This document shows positions 32,040 to 43,933 of a stretch of DNA of 64,000 nt, in pieces. Position 1 is the stretch's first letter; every line of letters starts with the position of its first letter. Origin of the DNA: Limnanthes douglasii subsp. nivea (taxonomy: Eukaryota > Streptophyta > Magnoliopsida > Brassicales > Limnanthaceae); assembly GCA_036936605.1 (NCBI GenBank), contig JAUPFV010000002.1, positions 216,559,046 to 216,623,045 of the forward strand, given 5' to 3'. Both the position numbers and the translations under genes were made by a program. The notes below the pieces were generated by a model. It was not told where the DNA came from. It made no database searches and worked only from the letters and a program-made list of their open reading frames with translations.

Positions 32040-35000
32040 ATATACATTATGACTATTTAGTACTATTGATGTATGGTTGATTTTAAGAAATTATATTTTA
32101 TGTTTGACGTTTGATCTCTCTTATTATGATGTCCATTGTAAGTTACAAATATTTTCTTACGTTTGATGTTTACGTGTCTCTTACCTTGATGTTCAATGTA
32201 TGTTACAGAAAATATATTCAAATCTACTACCCTTATTCAATATATAGACCCATAATTGTTATAACTCGATCCTCAAATACATCTTCAATGCATCACGTGG
32301 GTTTAACCTGACGTATATAGGGAAAAGTGCTAGCCTTCTCTGATATGTGTCCTAAGTCAATTGGTTATTAGGATTACGTTATCCACTATTAACACAATAA
32401 ACGCATAAAAAAATCACATAGAAAAAATTAAAAAATATCTTAGTGGACTTGCATAGAATACAAATATTTGAAGAAAGCCTCCGTAAAAGTTGTAAAAACT
32501 TATAGCGAGTAATGAGGTAAACTTTATTAGAATGAAATGTTATCTTAATTGTACTACTTAAATGGTAGGGATCAGGTTCATCCATCGTCTAATCAAAGAA
32601 GCTTGGACAAGGTGAAAGCTAATTGGACTGATATAATGAAACAACGAGTCCACTTGATTTTCAACCTCAACGGAGATGAACATCATACTGCATTTTAACT
32701 GTTTAACTATGTGGTCACCGACAGTCTAACAGATGACCAACTTGATTCTGTGCGCACCCAAATACTAACCAAGCGAGAGGAAGCTGAGATTGATGCACAA
32801 CGGGACACCAAAGAAGCAGTCCACAAATTTTCATTAAATTGTTATCGTTACATTTGGTTACGTATTAAGTTGTTGTTGTTTAATTATCTTATGTCGTTGG
32901 TCTTTGTTGTTTGAGTCTCACAAGTCGTTTGCACCTGTTTGAAGTTAAATTTTAGTTTTTCATTTTTTTGTTTATTTACGCGTGAAGTGTTTGTAACGAT
33001 ATGACTTAATGATTAATTATCTTGGATTTAAATTTTACATGTCACAAATTGATCAAAAGACAATTTCCAAACTTCCCAGAAGTTTTTTTGCACTAAAGGC
33101 CCGTGCAAATGTACAAATCCACCCATAATTGTTCTGATGACGCGTACATTGGCACTAGCTCACCATTCGTACGATTGTACACATCCATGCTCGTTGGATG
33201 CGCGGAAGCTTCTGTAAATTTATAAGAAAAACTTAATTTTGGTTTGTATTCTAAAATGAAGGTGTAAATAATACATGTAATAAAAACAATGCTGAAATGA
33301 GTCCTATAATATATTTCAACATCCAAAAGTTAAACAAGTGGCGAAAACAAAACAAGTTATAAGTCGAATAAATCATGGATCTTCGGTCAAATTATGGAAG
33401 TGTGTTGCTCCAACACATGATGTAGATGTTTGGATGAGTTTGATTTGGTGATATTTGTTGAAGCGTTTGTCGAGCGGAATTGCCCAACTAGTAACCTCAT
33501 TGCTAGTAGTGAACGCGAACCAACTAGGATATATTTCCGGCAACGGTCCATCCAATACAACCTGTATATTCAAACTTTTGATAAAATTATGTAACCAAAT
33601 ATAAAAATACTATAAATTAATTATATTTATTTACTTATTTTAACGTTATGGTTACCATGTACAAAACCTAGACCAACTTCTTGTGTAGGACACGACCGAG
33701 GGGGCACACCACGTAAAGGTAGATACGTATAGGAAAGTTGGAGGGATATTTAATACTATACATTTATATCAAGTGGCTATCACTAAGCCAATATCAGGTA
33801 ACGTCATCCAATACATATCACCATTCGCATACACTTGGAAACAAATCTAACTTTTAATAGGTTGTCTACACGTTATGCACCATCAAACACTCTTTCTCAT
33901 AGATCACATTGATCTTAAAATTCGGTGATCAAATCTCGTCTAATTGATTGTCATGAATCAGAGTTACCGTATATAGATAAAGCTACGACCCGATATCTGT
34001 ATTGACCACCAGGAGCAATATCTTCGATGCTAGTAATGTAGTCATGTAGTCATGTAATCAGAGTTACCGTATATGTTGGGGCATTTTAGTCATTTCGAGT
34101 TTTTGAGATTTTTTTTTAATTTGAAGGTCTCATTTTAAAAATGCGGGTATTATTATAGCATAGCCCAAAGGGAAAGGCTAGAAATTTAACACAATTTGTT
34201 GGATCTTACACCGGTGGATCTCGTATGACTTTGTTAAATCTCTCAGCAAATTGTGGATAATTTTATCTTGTTTAGAGAAACAAGGTATAAAATAAGATTA
34301 ATAGATCTTTTACTCTTTTTTCCTTATTTTCTCTCAAAAACTCTCAAACAACTAAAAAATCAAAACACGTTATTTTTTTTAATCCGACCTCACAAAAACA
34401 TCAAAGTATGCCATACAAGCTTAGTAGTGTAGTTTTTATTCGGTTTCATTGTTTATTTTGGTAGAAATTTAGATTTGAATTTTTATTTTTTTAAAAATTA
34501 TTTTTGTATGGTTTGAGTTGTTGTTTTGTTGATTTGATAGGCTTGTATTGTTTGTGAGTTGTGGATATGTATTTTGCCTTGAATTTTGAGCAGGAATGGT
34601 GCATGATTTAATGTTTTTGGGTTTTTGATTTGAGGGTTGATGGATATGTGCGACCAGGCCGGATGGATTCGCATATGTCGTGCGACGAGGAGGGATATCT
34701 TTCGAAAAATTTATGTGACAGACCAACCTAGATTTTCATATATATTGAAATTTTTTTTTAAAAAAAATCTGATTCTTTATGCGAATTACATGATGTTATA
34801 TACTTGTTTGATTACATGATTCGTTAATTGGGTTCATACTTTTTTGTACGCTTTAACATATAATATGTAGTTTAAAAATTATTATTTCTTTACTTATCCG
34901 AATAAATGTGTTGCGTACTAGTGCCTTTAAGTACTATACTAAACTAATGCTATATTTGTTTTCCTAAGGATATACCCGCCGCATGCTACCCGATCTACGC

Positions 35001-35400
35001 CTATATTTCTAGAATGGATCTTTTAGGCCCGCATGAGATACATAACCAAATAAGTGTTTGGTCAAAGTATTTTCATATCCCAATCGAGTATTAAGCTTAT
35101 TTCACTCGAAAGGTTTGAGGATCCCCGCATGCTGCTTCGTTAGGAGCTTGTGAACCTTTTCCCAAAAAGTTCAAAATTACATTGGTTGGTCCCAATGTAA
35201 CTTTTAAGGGTCGAGTGAACACCTTCGCACCTACAAAGGAAGTAGATAATTAAGACATTTTTTTTAGTGATAAAAAAAAATGATAACAAAAATAATTTTA
35301 CCTATTCGTTGTTCTATTATCGTAATATTTGATATTGTTTGTTTAATAATTTAGAAACTTGTCACCATATTTCGTTATCCATTCCGACATAACATATTCG
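32040..35400. other. No supported gene; scattered short ORFs
   Basis: AT-rich DNA with short open stretches (for example 32711-32914 plus, ending in a KREEAEIDAQRDTK segment, and 33373-33573 minus) that I cannot assign. The word CAGAGTTACCGTATAT occurs twice (about 33959 and 34062). Near 34300-34450 a pyrimidine/A-rich leader-like stretch occurs without a following gene. Confidence 0.4.
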
Positions 35401-36420
35401 ATATATTTAGTAAGCTGGAATTTTTGTGTGCAATGTAGCTATATTTTTATGGTAAGCTTTGTCCGTGTTCGCGTCGGCACCGAAAACATAAAACTTGACA
35501 AATTGCTTTGAAACCTCATCAGGCATCAAATTTCGAACCATCCCTTGAATGTTCTTGCTTATATGAAATTTGTATAGCAAGTTAGTTGTGCCTAGAAATA
35601 TATCCTCGGTATCTCGCATGAGAGATAACGCTGGATTGGTAACAATAGCGCTTAGAAATGGACACATACTTTCTATCATCAAACAATGAAGAAAACTAAA
35701 AGTCAATGTATAATTTTGTATCTTATGCTCACTCATAAAAACATAAGCAACGATATATGTAATTGAAGTCAAAGTTACTCAAACAATCTCGAGAAATGAC
35801 ATCTTATACCTCTTCATTTTGTATATAGAAGGAAAGCACATTTGGGAATGTATGCAACAAGTCTATACTTGTATGATGCACGAAAAAAAAAATCGGTGAT
35901 CACTTTCGATTCGTCGACTAACCGCTCCCGCGTGGAGTAACCATGTTCCTTCAATTTTCTCAACAAATATTGCATTTGAGTGTATCCACCGTGCTCAACA
36001 TCCTGATCTTTTTGGCAACAATTGTAGATTAGACGCATATTCAAAAGATTATCGGGGTTATTATGCTTCAAACCACTATATATCTCTCTAGGACGCAACT
36101 CAAGAAAATACAAATTACAAAGTAGTGCATCTTCATCCGGTTTGAGTCTACAAGTGCGGGAATGGTCGTCTAAGAGACCATAAGGTTCGTGATTGTGTTT
36201 CTCATTTATAACTTTCAAACATCATTGCAAAGCTAGCACGTCAACCGGATGCCTTTTTAATTCAAAGGGACAATTGCATTTTGTTGTTGTAAACTTTCAT
36301 TTCCTCAATGTTTTCGGCTTCACTTTTGATTTGAAAATATCATACCTCTCGCATCGGTACTATAAGGATTTCTTCCCCATTTCCCACATTCTATAGCACA
36401 ATAATGATGACGAATTTAAT
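35400..36420 (-). pseudogene. Second FAR1/MULE transposase pseudogene
   Basis: It reads right to left. A FAR1-like part near 36200-36400 (TKCNCPFEL) leads to KHNHEPYGLLDDHSRTCRL. A linker with DNLLNMRLIYNCCQK, GGYTQMQYLLRKLKEHGY and VITDFFFRASY spans 35814-36218. The MULE core follows at 35407-35772 after a frame break: SITYIVAYVFMSEHKIQNY, then VTNPALSLM in place of the usual TDRELALM, then KFHISKNIQG. The catalytic Asp of TDR is Asn, so it was inactive even apart from the breaks. The C-terminus (SWIM finger) is missing. It belongs to a different MULE subgroup from that at 7080. 34960-35250 upstream has no supported gene. Confidence 0.7.
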
Positions 36421-36604
36421 CTTCTTCGATTGTTCTTCTAAAAAAACATCCATCTTCACCTTAGTGAAAAACCTATTGGTTGTGAAAATTTTGGTGTAAT
36501 CAACCATCACATATGGTGGTTGGCCTGATTCCTCCTACAATTATTAACAATATGTTAAGAAAACATAATATTAAATAAACCGCACACCATATATAAATGT
36601 ATAA

Positions 36605-36760
36605 CACTGGTCGCGTTGTTTATGCAACAAATTGATATTTGGTCGCATGTGGAGTGGCGATATTATCTACCTGGTCGCCACCAGCCTAAGTTTTCTGCTT
36701 GTTGCATGCGACCAAATTATTATTCATCGGTCGCGTCATGCGAATATTATCAAAACAGAA
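36605..36760. repeat. GGTCGC-rich inverted-repeat cluster
   Basis: TTTGGTCGCATG (36638-36649) is perfectly complementary to CATGCGACCAAA (36715-36726). GGTCGC or its complement occurs five times in 150 bp. Copies such as CTGGTCGCGTT and ATCGGTCGCGTC flank the pair. It may be the terminal repeats of a small element upstream of the MULE remnant. 36760-37240 has no supported gene. Confidence 0.6.
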
Positions 36761-37239
36761 TGTGAAGTTATGAACATTACCTTAATTGGATACAAGTTCT
36801 CCTTGTCCATGAAGTCGTCCAAATACAGCTAAGTTCCTCGTCCCCCATAATAATGTGGTGTTTGCTTGGTGTGTGGTAGAACTTTAAGTGTTGGGATGGT
36901 AACTAGTTAGCGTTTGGTGGTAAATTCTTAGGGTGTAAAGGTAGATTGGTGGCTGGGTTTTAGGTTTATGGTCAATTATGTGACAATTCCAATTAGGAAA
37001 ATAAAAATTATGAAAAAGACTATTATGGATTTTTCCAAATTTGTTTCAAAATAATGGGGATAGGGTCAACAAAATATGTTTAATTTCTAGACTAGCCTTA
37101 AAATAAATCGAGAAATATTTATTTTTAAGGATTATTTAAAATAATTTTCCTTTTGACTTTTATCTTTTAATTATAAATTATGGTATATACATTTTTTATC
37201 TGTATGCTCAATAATAAATTATTTTTTTATGGGTACCGC

Positions 37240-38440
37240 ATATTTTGTCTTCGTATATAAGTAAGAACAATAGATCTTCACACTAGTATGGTATTGTCCG
37301 TTTTGGCACCCGAAGGTCTGCATGGCTTTGCTTTTGGTCCACTTCCAAAAGGCCTCATACTAGTTGAGATATGTCCATGTTTAACCGATGTGAGATGTCA
37401 GACTTTGGTCGTTATCCTAACAAATCCTCCTCTTGAACAAAAAACCACGTTGGCCTCCTCTCGATTGACTTCCATTTGCCCACTCTAATCAGGCTAGGGC
37501 TACCTAAGCCATAGAGGTACTACGAATGTAGCTGCTCACCTCCTATTATACCACACTGTATTGTTCCTTAGGTTCACTCTAATCAAGTATTCTTGATTCA
37601 CTCCAATCAAATCACATCGCTTGATGAGCCACGGGTACCTCCGAACTACGATCTCTAGAACAATTCATTCTTTTTTAGCTAGGCTTGTTGGTTCATTATG
37701 TTCGGCATCTGAGAAGTCTAGGCCTGGTGCTTTGTCTCCGTATATAAGTAAGAATATTCCGATGTCCACACTAGTATGATATCGTCCGCTTTGCGCTCGA
37801 AAGCCCGCACAATTTTGCTTTAGGTCGACTTCCAAAAGGCCCCATACTAGTTGAGATATGTTATTACTTATATACCGCTGATCCTTCCCATGTTTAACCG
37901 ATGTGGGATGTGGGACTTTGGTCGCCATTCTAACAAATCCTCCTCTCGAACAAAGTACCACTTTAGTCTCCTCTCAATTGACTTCCATCTGCTCAATCTA
38001 ATCAGAGATTGCTCCACCTTATCAATAGATCTTTACAGCGGATCTATATATGCTCACTCGACCACCGTACATGTTTCTTAGCTAGGATTCAGAACTAGGC
38101 ATGTTCCTTAGCGCCACTCCATACAAGTCCGCCTCGTCTTAATCCAAGGAGTCATGAGCACTCCGAACTAGGCTGTATAGAGCAGATCATTCACCTTAAG
38201 CATAACAATTGGTCCATCATGTTCGGCCTCCGAGAATCTCAACCTGATCTCCAGGATAGTATGACATTGTCCGCTTTAGGCCCGAAGGCCCGCACGACTT
38301 TGCTTTTGGTCCACTTCCAAAAAAATTCAAACTAGTTGAAATATGTTCTTACTTATATACCATTTATATACCACTGATCATTCCTATATTCAACCGATGT
38401 GGGATGTGAGACTTTTATCGTCACCCAAAAAAAATTGTAA
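37240..38440. repeat. Three tandem ~500-bp repeat units
   Basis: The block TCTTCGTATATAAGTAAGAA...CACTAGTATG.TAT.GTCCG...CTTCCAAAAGGCC...CATACTAGTTGAGATATG...ACCGATGTG(A/G)GATGT..GACTTTGGTCG starts near 37243, 37731 and 38255. Intervening sequence is also shared (TCCGAACTA, TTCATTATGTTCGGC). Units therefore recur at about 490-510 bp. The third is shorter. No ORF is supported. Similar wording is common in plant genomes as a dispersed repeat, but I cannot name the family. Confidence 0.7.
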
Positions 38441-39025
38441 AACAAATTTCTAATATTAGCAAAGAGCAATAGAATAGAAGATAATCATGACTTGCTTTTA
38501 TGATATGAAATTAGGATAGATGTTACAACACCTTTTAAACTCTACAAACTTGTAAGTTAATGTACATTTATATAAACTATAAGTTCTTTAGTGTTCTTCC
38601 ATTGCTTATGTCTTTCAATGTTACGTGGATCTTGGGGAAATAAAATGATCATAATGATATAACTATAATGCCTTTAAAATCACATTATCACATAAAAATG
38701 TATGTCCAAGTTACCTAGCAAACGACTCTATCGCTCAACATAGTTATATAAATAATAATAATATCTACTCATAGCCAAACCAAAAAATACAATAGAAAGG
38801 GTGTAAAAAAAGATGAAAAGTAGATGTTATTTTGAAAACCATAAAACCTTGATAATGTTAATGATGACGCACCTTCGACGCTACCGGGCCATAATTTAGT
38901 ATGGAAAAAAATAACAATATAATTCACAATAATGTACTGATTTTTTTTATTTAGAAACACATTGAACTTGTCTAATCCAAAATCTAATATTGAAAATAGA
39001 ATAAATCCACCATTGTAACATACAG
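38440..39025. other. No supported gene
   Basis: AT-rich DNA with a poly-AT minus-strand ORF (38769-39095) that I regard as chance. It carries the target into which the SINE at 39040 inserted. Confidence 0.5.
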
Positions 39026-39039
39026 AAAGGTAATGCGAC

Positions 39040-39251
39040 GCCTCCAAGGGGTAGCCGAGTTGGTTGAGTATGGTATGCTTGTGATCAAAGGTCATGAATT
39101 CAAGTCTCTTGCATACGCTTTCTCGGCTGAGCCTGTCACCTTGTGTGGTTTACCTTCTGGCGTTGGTTTGCAGGCTATTGCGTTAGACTGAGGGTTTACC
39201 CTGTGCACACTCATTGCACTCTGAGTAGCGGCTGCGGGTTCTCTCCGAAAA
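39040..39251 (+). mobile_element. tRNA-derived SINE with 14-bp target-site duplication
   Basis: The 212-bp body starts with a tRNA-like part. A box A-like GGTAGCCGAGTTGGTTGAG lies at 39050-39068 and a box B-like GGTCATGAATTCAAGTCTC at 39090-39108, the internal RNA polymerase III promoter arrangement. It ends in a short A-run. The flanks AAAGGTAATGCGAC (39026-39039) and AAAGGCAATGCGAC (39252-39265) match 13 of 14, a classical target-site duplication left by LINE-driven retroposition. It encodes no protein. Family name not assigned. Confidence 0.8.
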
Positions 39252-40028
39252 AAAGGCAATGCGACTGCCACAATTCTCAGTAAAGCTACCATAGTTAGGA
39301 AAATGTGTACTATCGGATGTGGCGATATCATCCTAACAGCCTAGTGGCAAAATTATTTTACGCCTTCCTTTCTTCTTATGGGTTTTGGTTTTATTGACAT
39401 TTTGCTTAGTGGTATGGTTAGTTACGTGCTTGATCTGTAAAAAAACACTATATGCTTAGGGTTGTGAAACCTGGACCCGAGAAGGGAAAGTCCATTATAC
39501 TCGATGCTAAAAAGGGGCGGATGAGAATTAGATTGAACTAGGAAAACTCCTGCGGGGTTGCCGCAGATGACGTATAAAACATTATTTATTTATTTATTTT
39601 ATATATTTTAATAGATAATATACATTAGGACGATTGTTATATATATATTGCGGATCCAAGGGGTGGCCATGTATGCCATGGACCACCCTAAATTCTAAAA
39701 ATAAGTTTAGTGTATTGGTAAGAGTGTTTAGTTTTTAACCTTGAAGTCTAGAGTTCAAACCTTAAATTGTTCTTTTTTTTCCTTTATTATTTTTTCCCCA
39801 ACTAAACCCTAAATTGTTCTTTTTTTCCTTTCATATTTTGCCCCCAACTAAAACCAAAATCTATTTTTCTTCCTTCTTTTTTTCCTTAATTTTTTTTCTT
39901 TTTTTATTTTCCTTCCTTATTTCCCCAACTAAACCCTAAATCTACACAAATACAAAATACGCAACAACTCTCTTTTGTCTCTCTCCCCAAACGCAGCAAC
40001 TCCTATCTCTATCTCCCTCCAAACGCAG

Positions 40029-40249
40029 CCGCTTCTCTCTTTCTCTCTCCTCAAACGCAAGAATCTCCTCTACCCTCTCCTCTTCAATCAAAATCACGTA
40101 TTTTCTTTTACAAACATAAAAAACGCAGCACTGAAAGTAATCCGCTTCTCTCTTTCTTTCTCCTCAAACGCAGCAGCCTCCTCTACCCTCTCCTCCTCAA
40201 TCAAAATCACCTATTTTCTCTTACAAACATAAAAAACGCAGCACTGGAG
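40029..40249. repeat. 113-bp tandem duplication, CT-rich
   Basis: Two copies, starting about 40029 and 40142, of GCTTCTCTCTTTC...TCCTCAAACGCA...CAATCAAAATCAC...TACAAACATAAAAAACGCAGC. It lies in the 5' leader of hAT element 1. An 85-codon ORF through it is a by-product. Confidence 0.8.
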
Positions 40250-40532
40250 CAGTGAAATCCTTTGATTTTAGGTATGTCAATGTGCTTTTGGTATTTTTTT
40301 ACTATGTTAAGAAATCAATTTGAGAATCGGGTATGTATGTGCTTTTAGTATTTTCTACAAAGTATGTTAAGAAATCAATTTGATAAATTGATTTAGAATT
40401 GTTAGAATTGTTTAATTTATTTATCTAATTGACTTAACAAGAATTATGAAAAATCTTTTGATTTAGAAAGAGAATTTCACAGCTTTTGAAAATCAGAGAG
40501 ATAGTGGATGGGAATCATTTTATGAAAAAATT

Positions 40533-41201
40533 GTGGGTTCTTGTGGTAATCTTGAAGTTGATGTGCCCGACATGGAGTCAAGGTATGCGCAAGGTAATAA
40601 ATCCAAAAGACTTGCTACGTTTTTGACAAATCAGAATCATTTCAAGAATGATTGTTTTTTACATGTCATAGATTGTGTAATGCAAGAGTTGAATGATCGA
40701 TTTACACCCGAAAATATTGTGTTGTTGAATTGTGTGGCATGTTTGAATTCTTGTTCTTCATTTTAAGGTTTTGAAACTAAGTCACTTGTGAGGTTGGCAA
40801 GATTATACCAAAATGACATTGTGGATCTTAGTGATAAAGAGTTGTCTAGCCAACTTGAGACTTATATTGAGTGTATGAAGATGAACGATAATTTTTCCGA
40901 TTTGAAGAGTATCTCGGATCTATGTAGGACTCTTGTGCGTACAAAAAAACACAAAACGTTTGGATTTGTGTACAAGCTTTTAAAGTTAGCTTTGTCATTA
41001 CCGGTGGCCACCGCAAGTGTTGAACGAGTATTTTCTAGTATGAAATATGTGAAGAATGAGTTGAGAAATCGAATGTCCAATCCATGGCTTAATGATAGCT
41101 TAGTGACATTTGTGGAGAAAGAAGTGTTTGCTACAATTGATGATCGAGATATTATCAAGCGCTTTCAAGGCATGCGTAAGAGAAGAATGCAATTACGTTA
41201 A
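40533..41201 (+). pseudogene. hAT transposase C-terminus (dimerisation domain)
   Basis: One frame runs from 40533 to 41201 with a single TAA at 40764-40766. The part before the stop reads ELNDRFTPENIVLLNCVACLNS; the part after carries KLLKLALSLPVATASVERVF and SSMKYVKNELRNRM (about 40975-41070), the hAT C-terminal dimerisation motif, then WLNDSLVTFVEKEVF. This matches the C-terminus of TTF-type/ZMYM1-like transposase relatives. The N-terminal TTF finger and DDE core are missing, so the product could at most dimerise. hAT element 2 has the longer version. Confidence 0.75.
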
Positions 41202-41339
41202 GACTAGAAATAGATTTTCATATTTAGTTGTAATAGTATATTAATATATTTTGACTATATATTACTCGGACTTTTTTAAGTTCAATGATATTTTTGGCAC
41301 ACCCTAAATTCTAATCCTGGATCTGCCCCTTAATATATA

Positions 41340-43046
41340 TATATATGAAAGATGGTTACATAAATAAAAATAAAAGTTACAAACAATCTTTATAAAATAT
41401 AAAAAGTAGCTGAAAAAGATTACAAACATTTTACAAAATATTAAATATAAGTAAACACAAATGATCATTTATTACTTTCCAAAACAATAACATATACACC
41501 ACTTCGTCATTCAGTAACTATTTCAAACCAATCCATATCACCGAATTTTTATTTCTGGTGAGTTTTTAGTTTTTTTTTACGTTCTCTCTTGATATCTCAA
41601 GTCATGATATCACAAAGCAGTGTAAGAATTTCAGATATTGGTTTTCCCTTGATATTACTTTCTCTTGATATCCCATATAGTGTTTCAAGAATTTTGCGTC
41701 TCGGTTTTCCCTTCGTATCCAGTCTTTATTTTCTTTTGGTATCATCATAATCATCGTAACGTTATTTGTGTACGTAGAATGGAAAGTCCTAATTACAGGT
41801 TCATAAATTACTATATTAAATTTTACTACTTTTTCATACTCACTTGTCAATGTCACCCAACACAGATAGCAGCAACATAAAGTAACAATCCAATACATTT
41901 CATGTCTAACCCAACACAGATAGCAGCAACATAAAGTAACAATCCAATATATTTCATGTCTAACGGTGGATTGGCAACAAATATCATTGAATAAAAGCAA
42001 GAACATCTACCAACAAATGTATAAAAACAAGAAGATCAAACAAAACATTTTTTTCAAGATCCCAAACAAAGCTCATCAAAACAAAATAATAGTGCAAATG
42101 TTATATAATTTTGAGCTTTAGAAATTTAAATCAGTTATGCAATTAACTTATAATATTATTCATTTCCATGATTATATTGACAATTCCATAAAATCTAAAC
42201 TTATTTGTTTGGTTTTAGGTAAAATTCTATTTTGTACAATTTGAATAACTAAAGCTTACCGGTCATTACGTAGCCGGAGGTTGCATATACATAAGACCGG
42301 GGTTGTATTCCGTAGAATTTTTAGCCATCCAAAATCAAAATGTTTACTATAATCCTGAAACAACCATTTTAAGTAAGTCAAGCCCGCTTTAACCAGTAAG
42401 ACAGGATATTCAACTGTAATCATCAATTTCACTACCAACGATATAAGAGGTTTTTAACCTTTTTGCTTCCTCGTGAAGAAAGATAAAATCACAAAACCTT
42501 TTAAATTCTCTAGTGACCAATTCTGTCTAAACTTCTAAGAATTTTAAGTCTAAAATCACTAAACTTTTTTTATTCTCTCTTGACCAAACCAAACCATTTG
42601 TAAACAAAATAATAAAAAAAGAAAACAAATTTAATCCTCTTAAAGATTTAATTTCTATTGACGTATACGTTGTCTAAACAAAAATCATTTATTATTTATT
42701 TATATTAAATACTAAAATAAGAGAGTAGAATTTATACGGAAAACGACTTTTTTATTTTAAAAAAAAACTAATCATATTTATTAATTATATATTTATTATT
42801 TATTAAATATAATATACGAATAGACCATTTCTTATATGTATTAATATTATAATTAAAATAATACTAACAGAATAAAAGAATAATTAACACCCGGATAAAT
42901 TTTGATTATATAATTAAAATAATAACAACAAATTAGAAGTATATTTATTTATTGGTATAAAAAAATTATTGACTATTATTAACCGCATTAAAAATAAAAT
43001 ATTATAAATTGAAATCCTTTAACTGGAACTAACAAATAAAAAGCGT
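41340..43046. other. No supported gene; 54-bp tandem duplication
   Basis: AT-rich DNA. 41855-41962 holds two copies of a 54-bp unit starting ACCCAACACAGATAGCAGCA. 42256-42450 has a minus-strand open stretch (60 codons, with LMITVEYPVLLVKAG) that I cannot assign and that may be an exon-like relic. Confidence 0.5.
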
Positions 43047-43055
43047 ATTGATAAA

Positions 43056-43924
43056 GGGTGGAGCTATTTCCTCCATAAGATCTATTATTTTCTTCATTTC
43101 AAGTTTTTAACAAAACATTGAACACTTGTTTTTACCTTTTTTTCTTTTATTTATTTTCAAATTTATAATTTGATGCCACTATCCCTGTAAAACCCTTATT
43201 ACAACAAACACATCATTATAATTACCGCCAACATATATGATTTAATTTCTAAAATTAAATCTTAAAAAACAAAAAAAACTCAATTATATTTAAAATTAGT
43301 CACAAAATTATATGTTTTTTAAAAAGAAAACATGTAGTTCCGAGACAACCACTCTGAATGACATATTTTTTTTAAAAACATGTGATTCTGAGTTAGGAAC
43401 TCAGAATCACATATAATATTTAAAAAAAAAACTCAATCAGCAAACACTAATCAAACCACAAAAATCTATATTTTGAACTCAATATACAGGAAAGAAACAA
43501 TTAAACCAGAAATCGATATTAAAAACGATTAAACCAATAACTCGGTGTGCAGGAACTCGATTAAACGAAACAAGTTTTTTTTTCTGCATATAGAGTTCAT
43601 GTAACTCATTATGCAAAAAATCATAGATTTAAGAAGAGATTTTATTCGATATGCCAACCCATGTATTTAAAATAAAAATAAGATTAACGATAGATTTTTA
43701 TCTTTGGAACTCCAGAAACTGCTTCAAATTGTTTGGTGGCTAGGGATTTTTAGGGTTAGAAGAGAAAAGGTGAAGATGGATGGTTACTGGAGAAATTTGG
43801 GTTTTTGGTGTAAAATTAAAACAAAGATAAATTAGAATTTTCCTTTACGGAGAAAGTAACAAGATTGAGTCTTTTATGAATGATGGAGGAAATAATAAAT
43901 TTTATGGGAAAAATAGCTTCACCC
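43056..43924. mobile_element. Non-autonomous Mutator-type element, copy 2
   Basis: The left end is GGGTGGAGCTATTTCCTCCA; the right end is the complement of GGGTGAAGCTATTTTTCCCA. Length is 869 bp. The 9-bp flanks ATTGATAAA (43047-43055) and GTTGATAAA (43925-43933) differ at one base, matching the 9-bp target duplication typical of Mutator-like elements. The interior is homologous to copy 1 at 13256-14215. No transposase is encoded, so it would need one supplied in trans. Confidence 0.75.
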
Positions 43925-43933
43925 GTTGATAAA

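Larger units (their letters stand above)
39644..41331 (+). mobile_element. hAT element 1 (TTF/ZMYM-like), internally deleted
   Basis: The left end has GCGGATCCAAGGGGTGG and CCACCCTAAATTCTAA. The right end has the inverse order CACCCTAAATTCTAAT then CTGGATCTGCCCC. Terminal inverted repeats of the GGCGGATCC type mark many plant hAT elements. The flanks are TA-rich on both sides, so an 8-bp duplication cannot be proven. The element keeps the hAT C-terminal dimerisation domain but lacks the zinc finger and most of the catalytic core. Confidence 0.7.

Noticed and set aside
39040..39112. tRNA gene
   Set aside because: Box A- and B-like words are present but no complete cloverleaf is evident, and the segment is part of a 212-bp body with a target-site duplication; it is the head of a SINE.
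41602..42006. 134-codon minus ORF with a repeated IYWIVTLCCCYLCWVRHEM segment
   Set aside because: The repeat is the translation of a 54-bp tandem DNA duplication; no homology and AT-biased composition.
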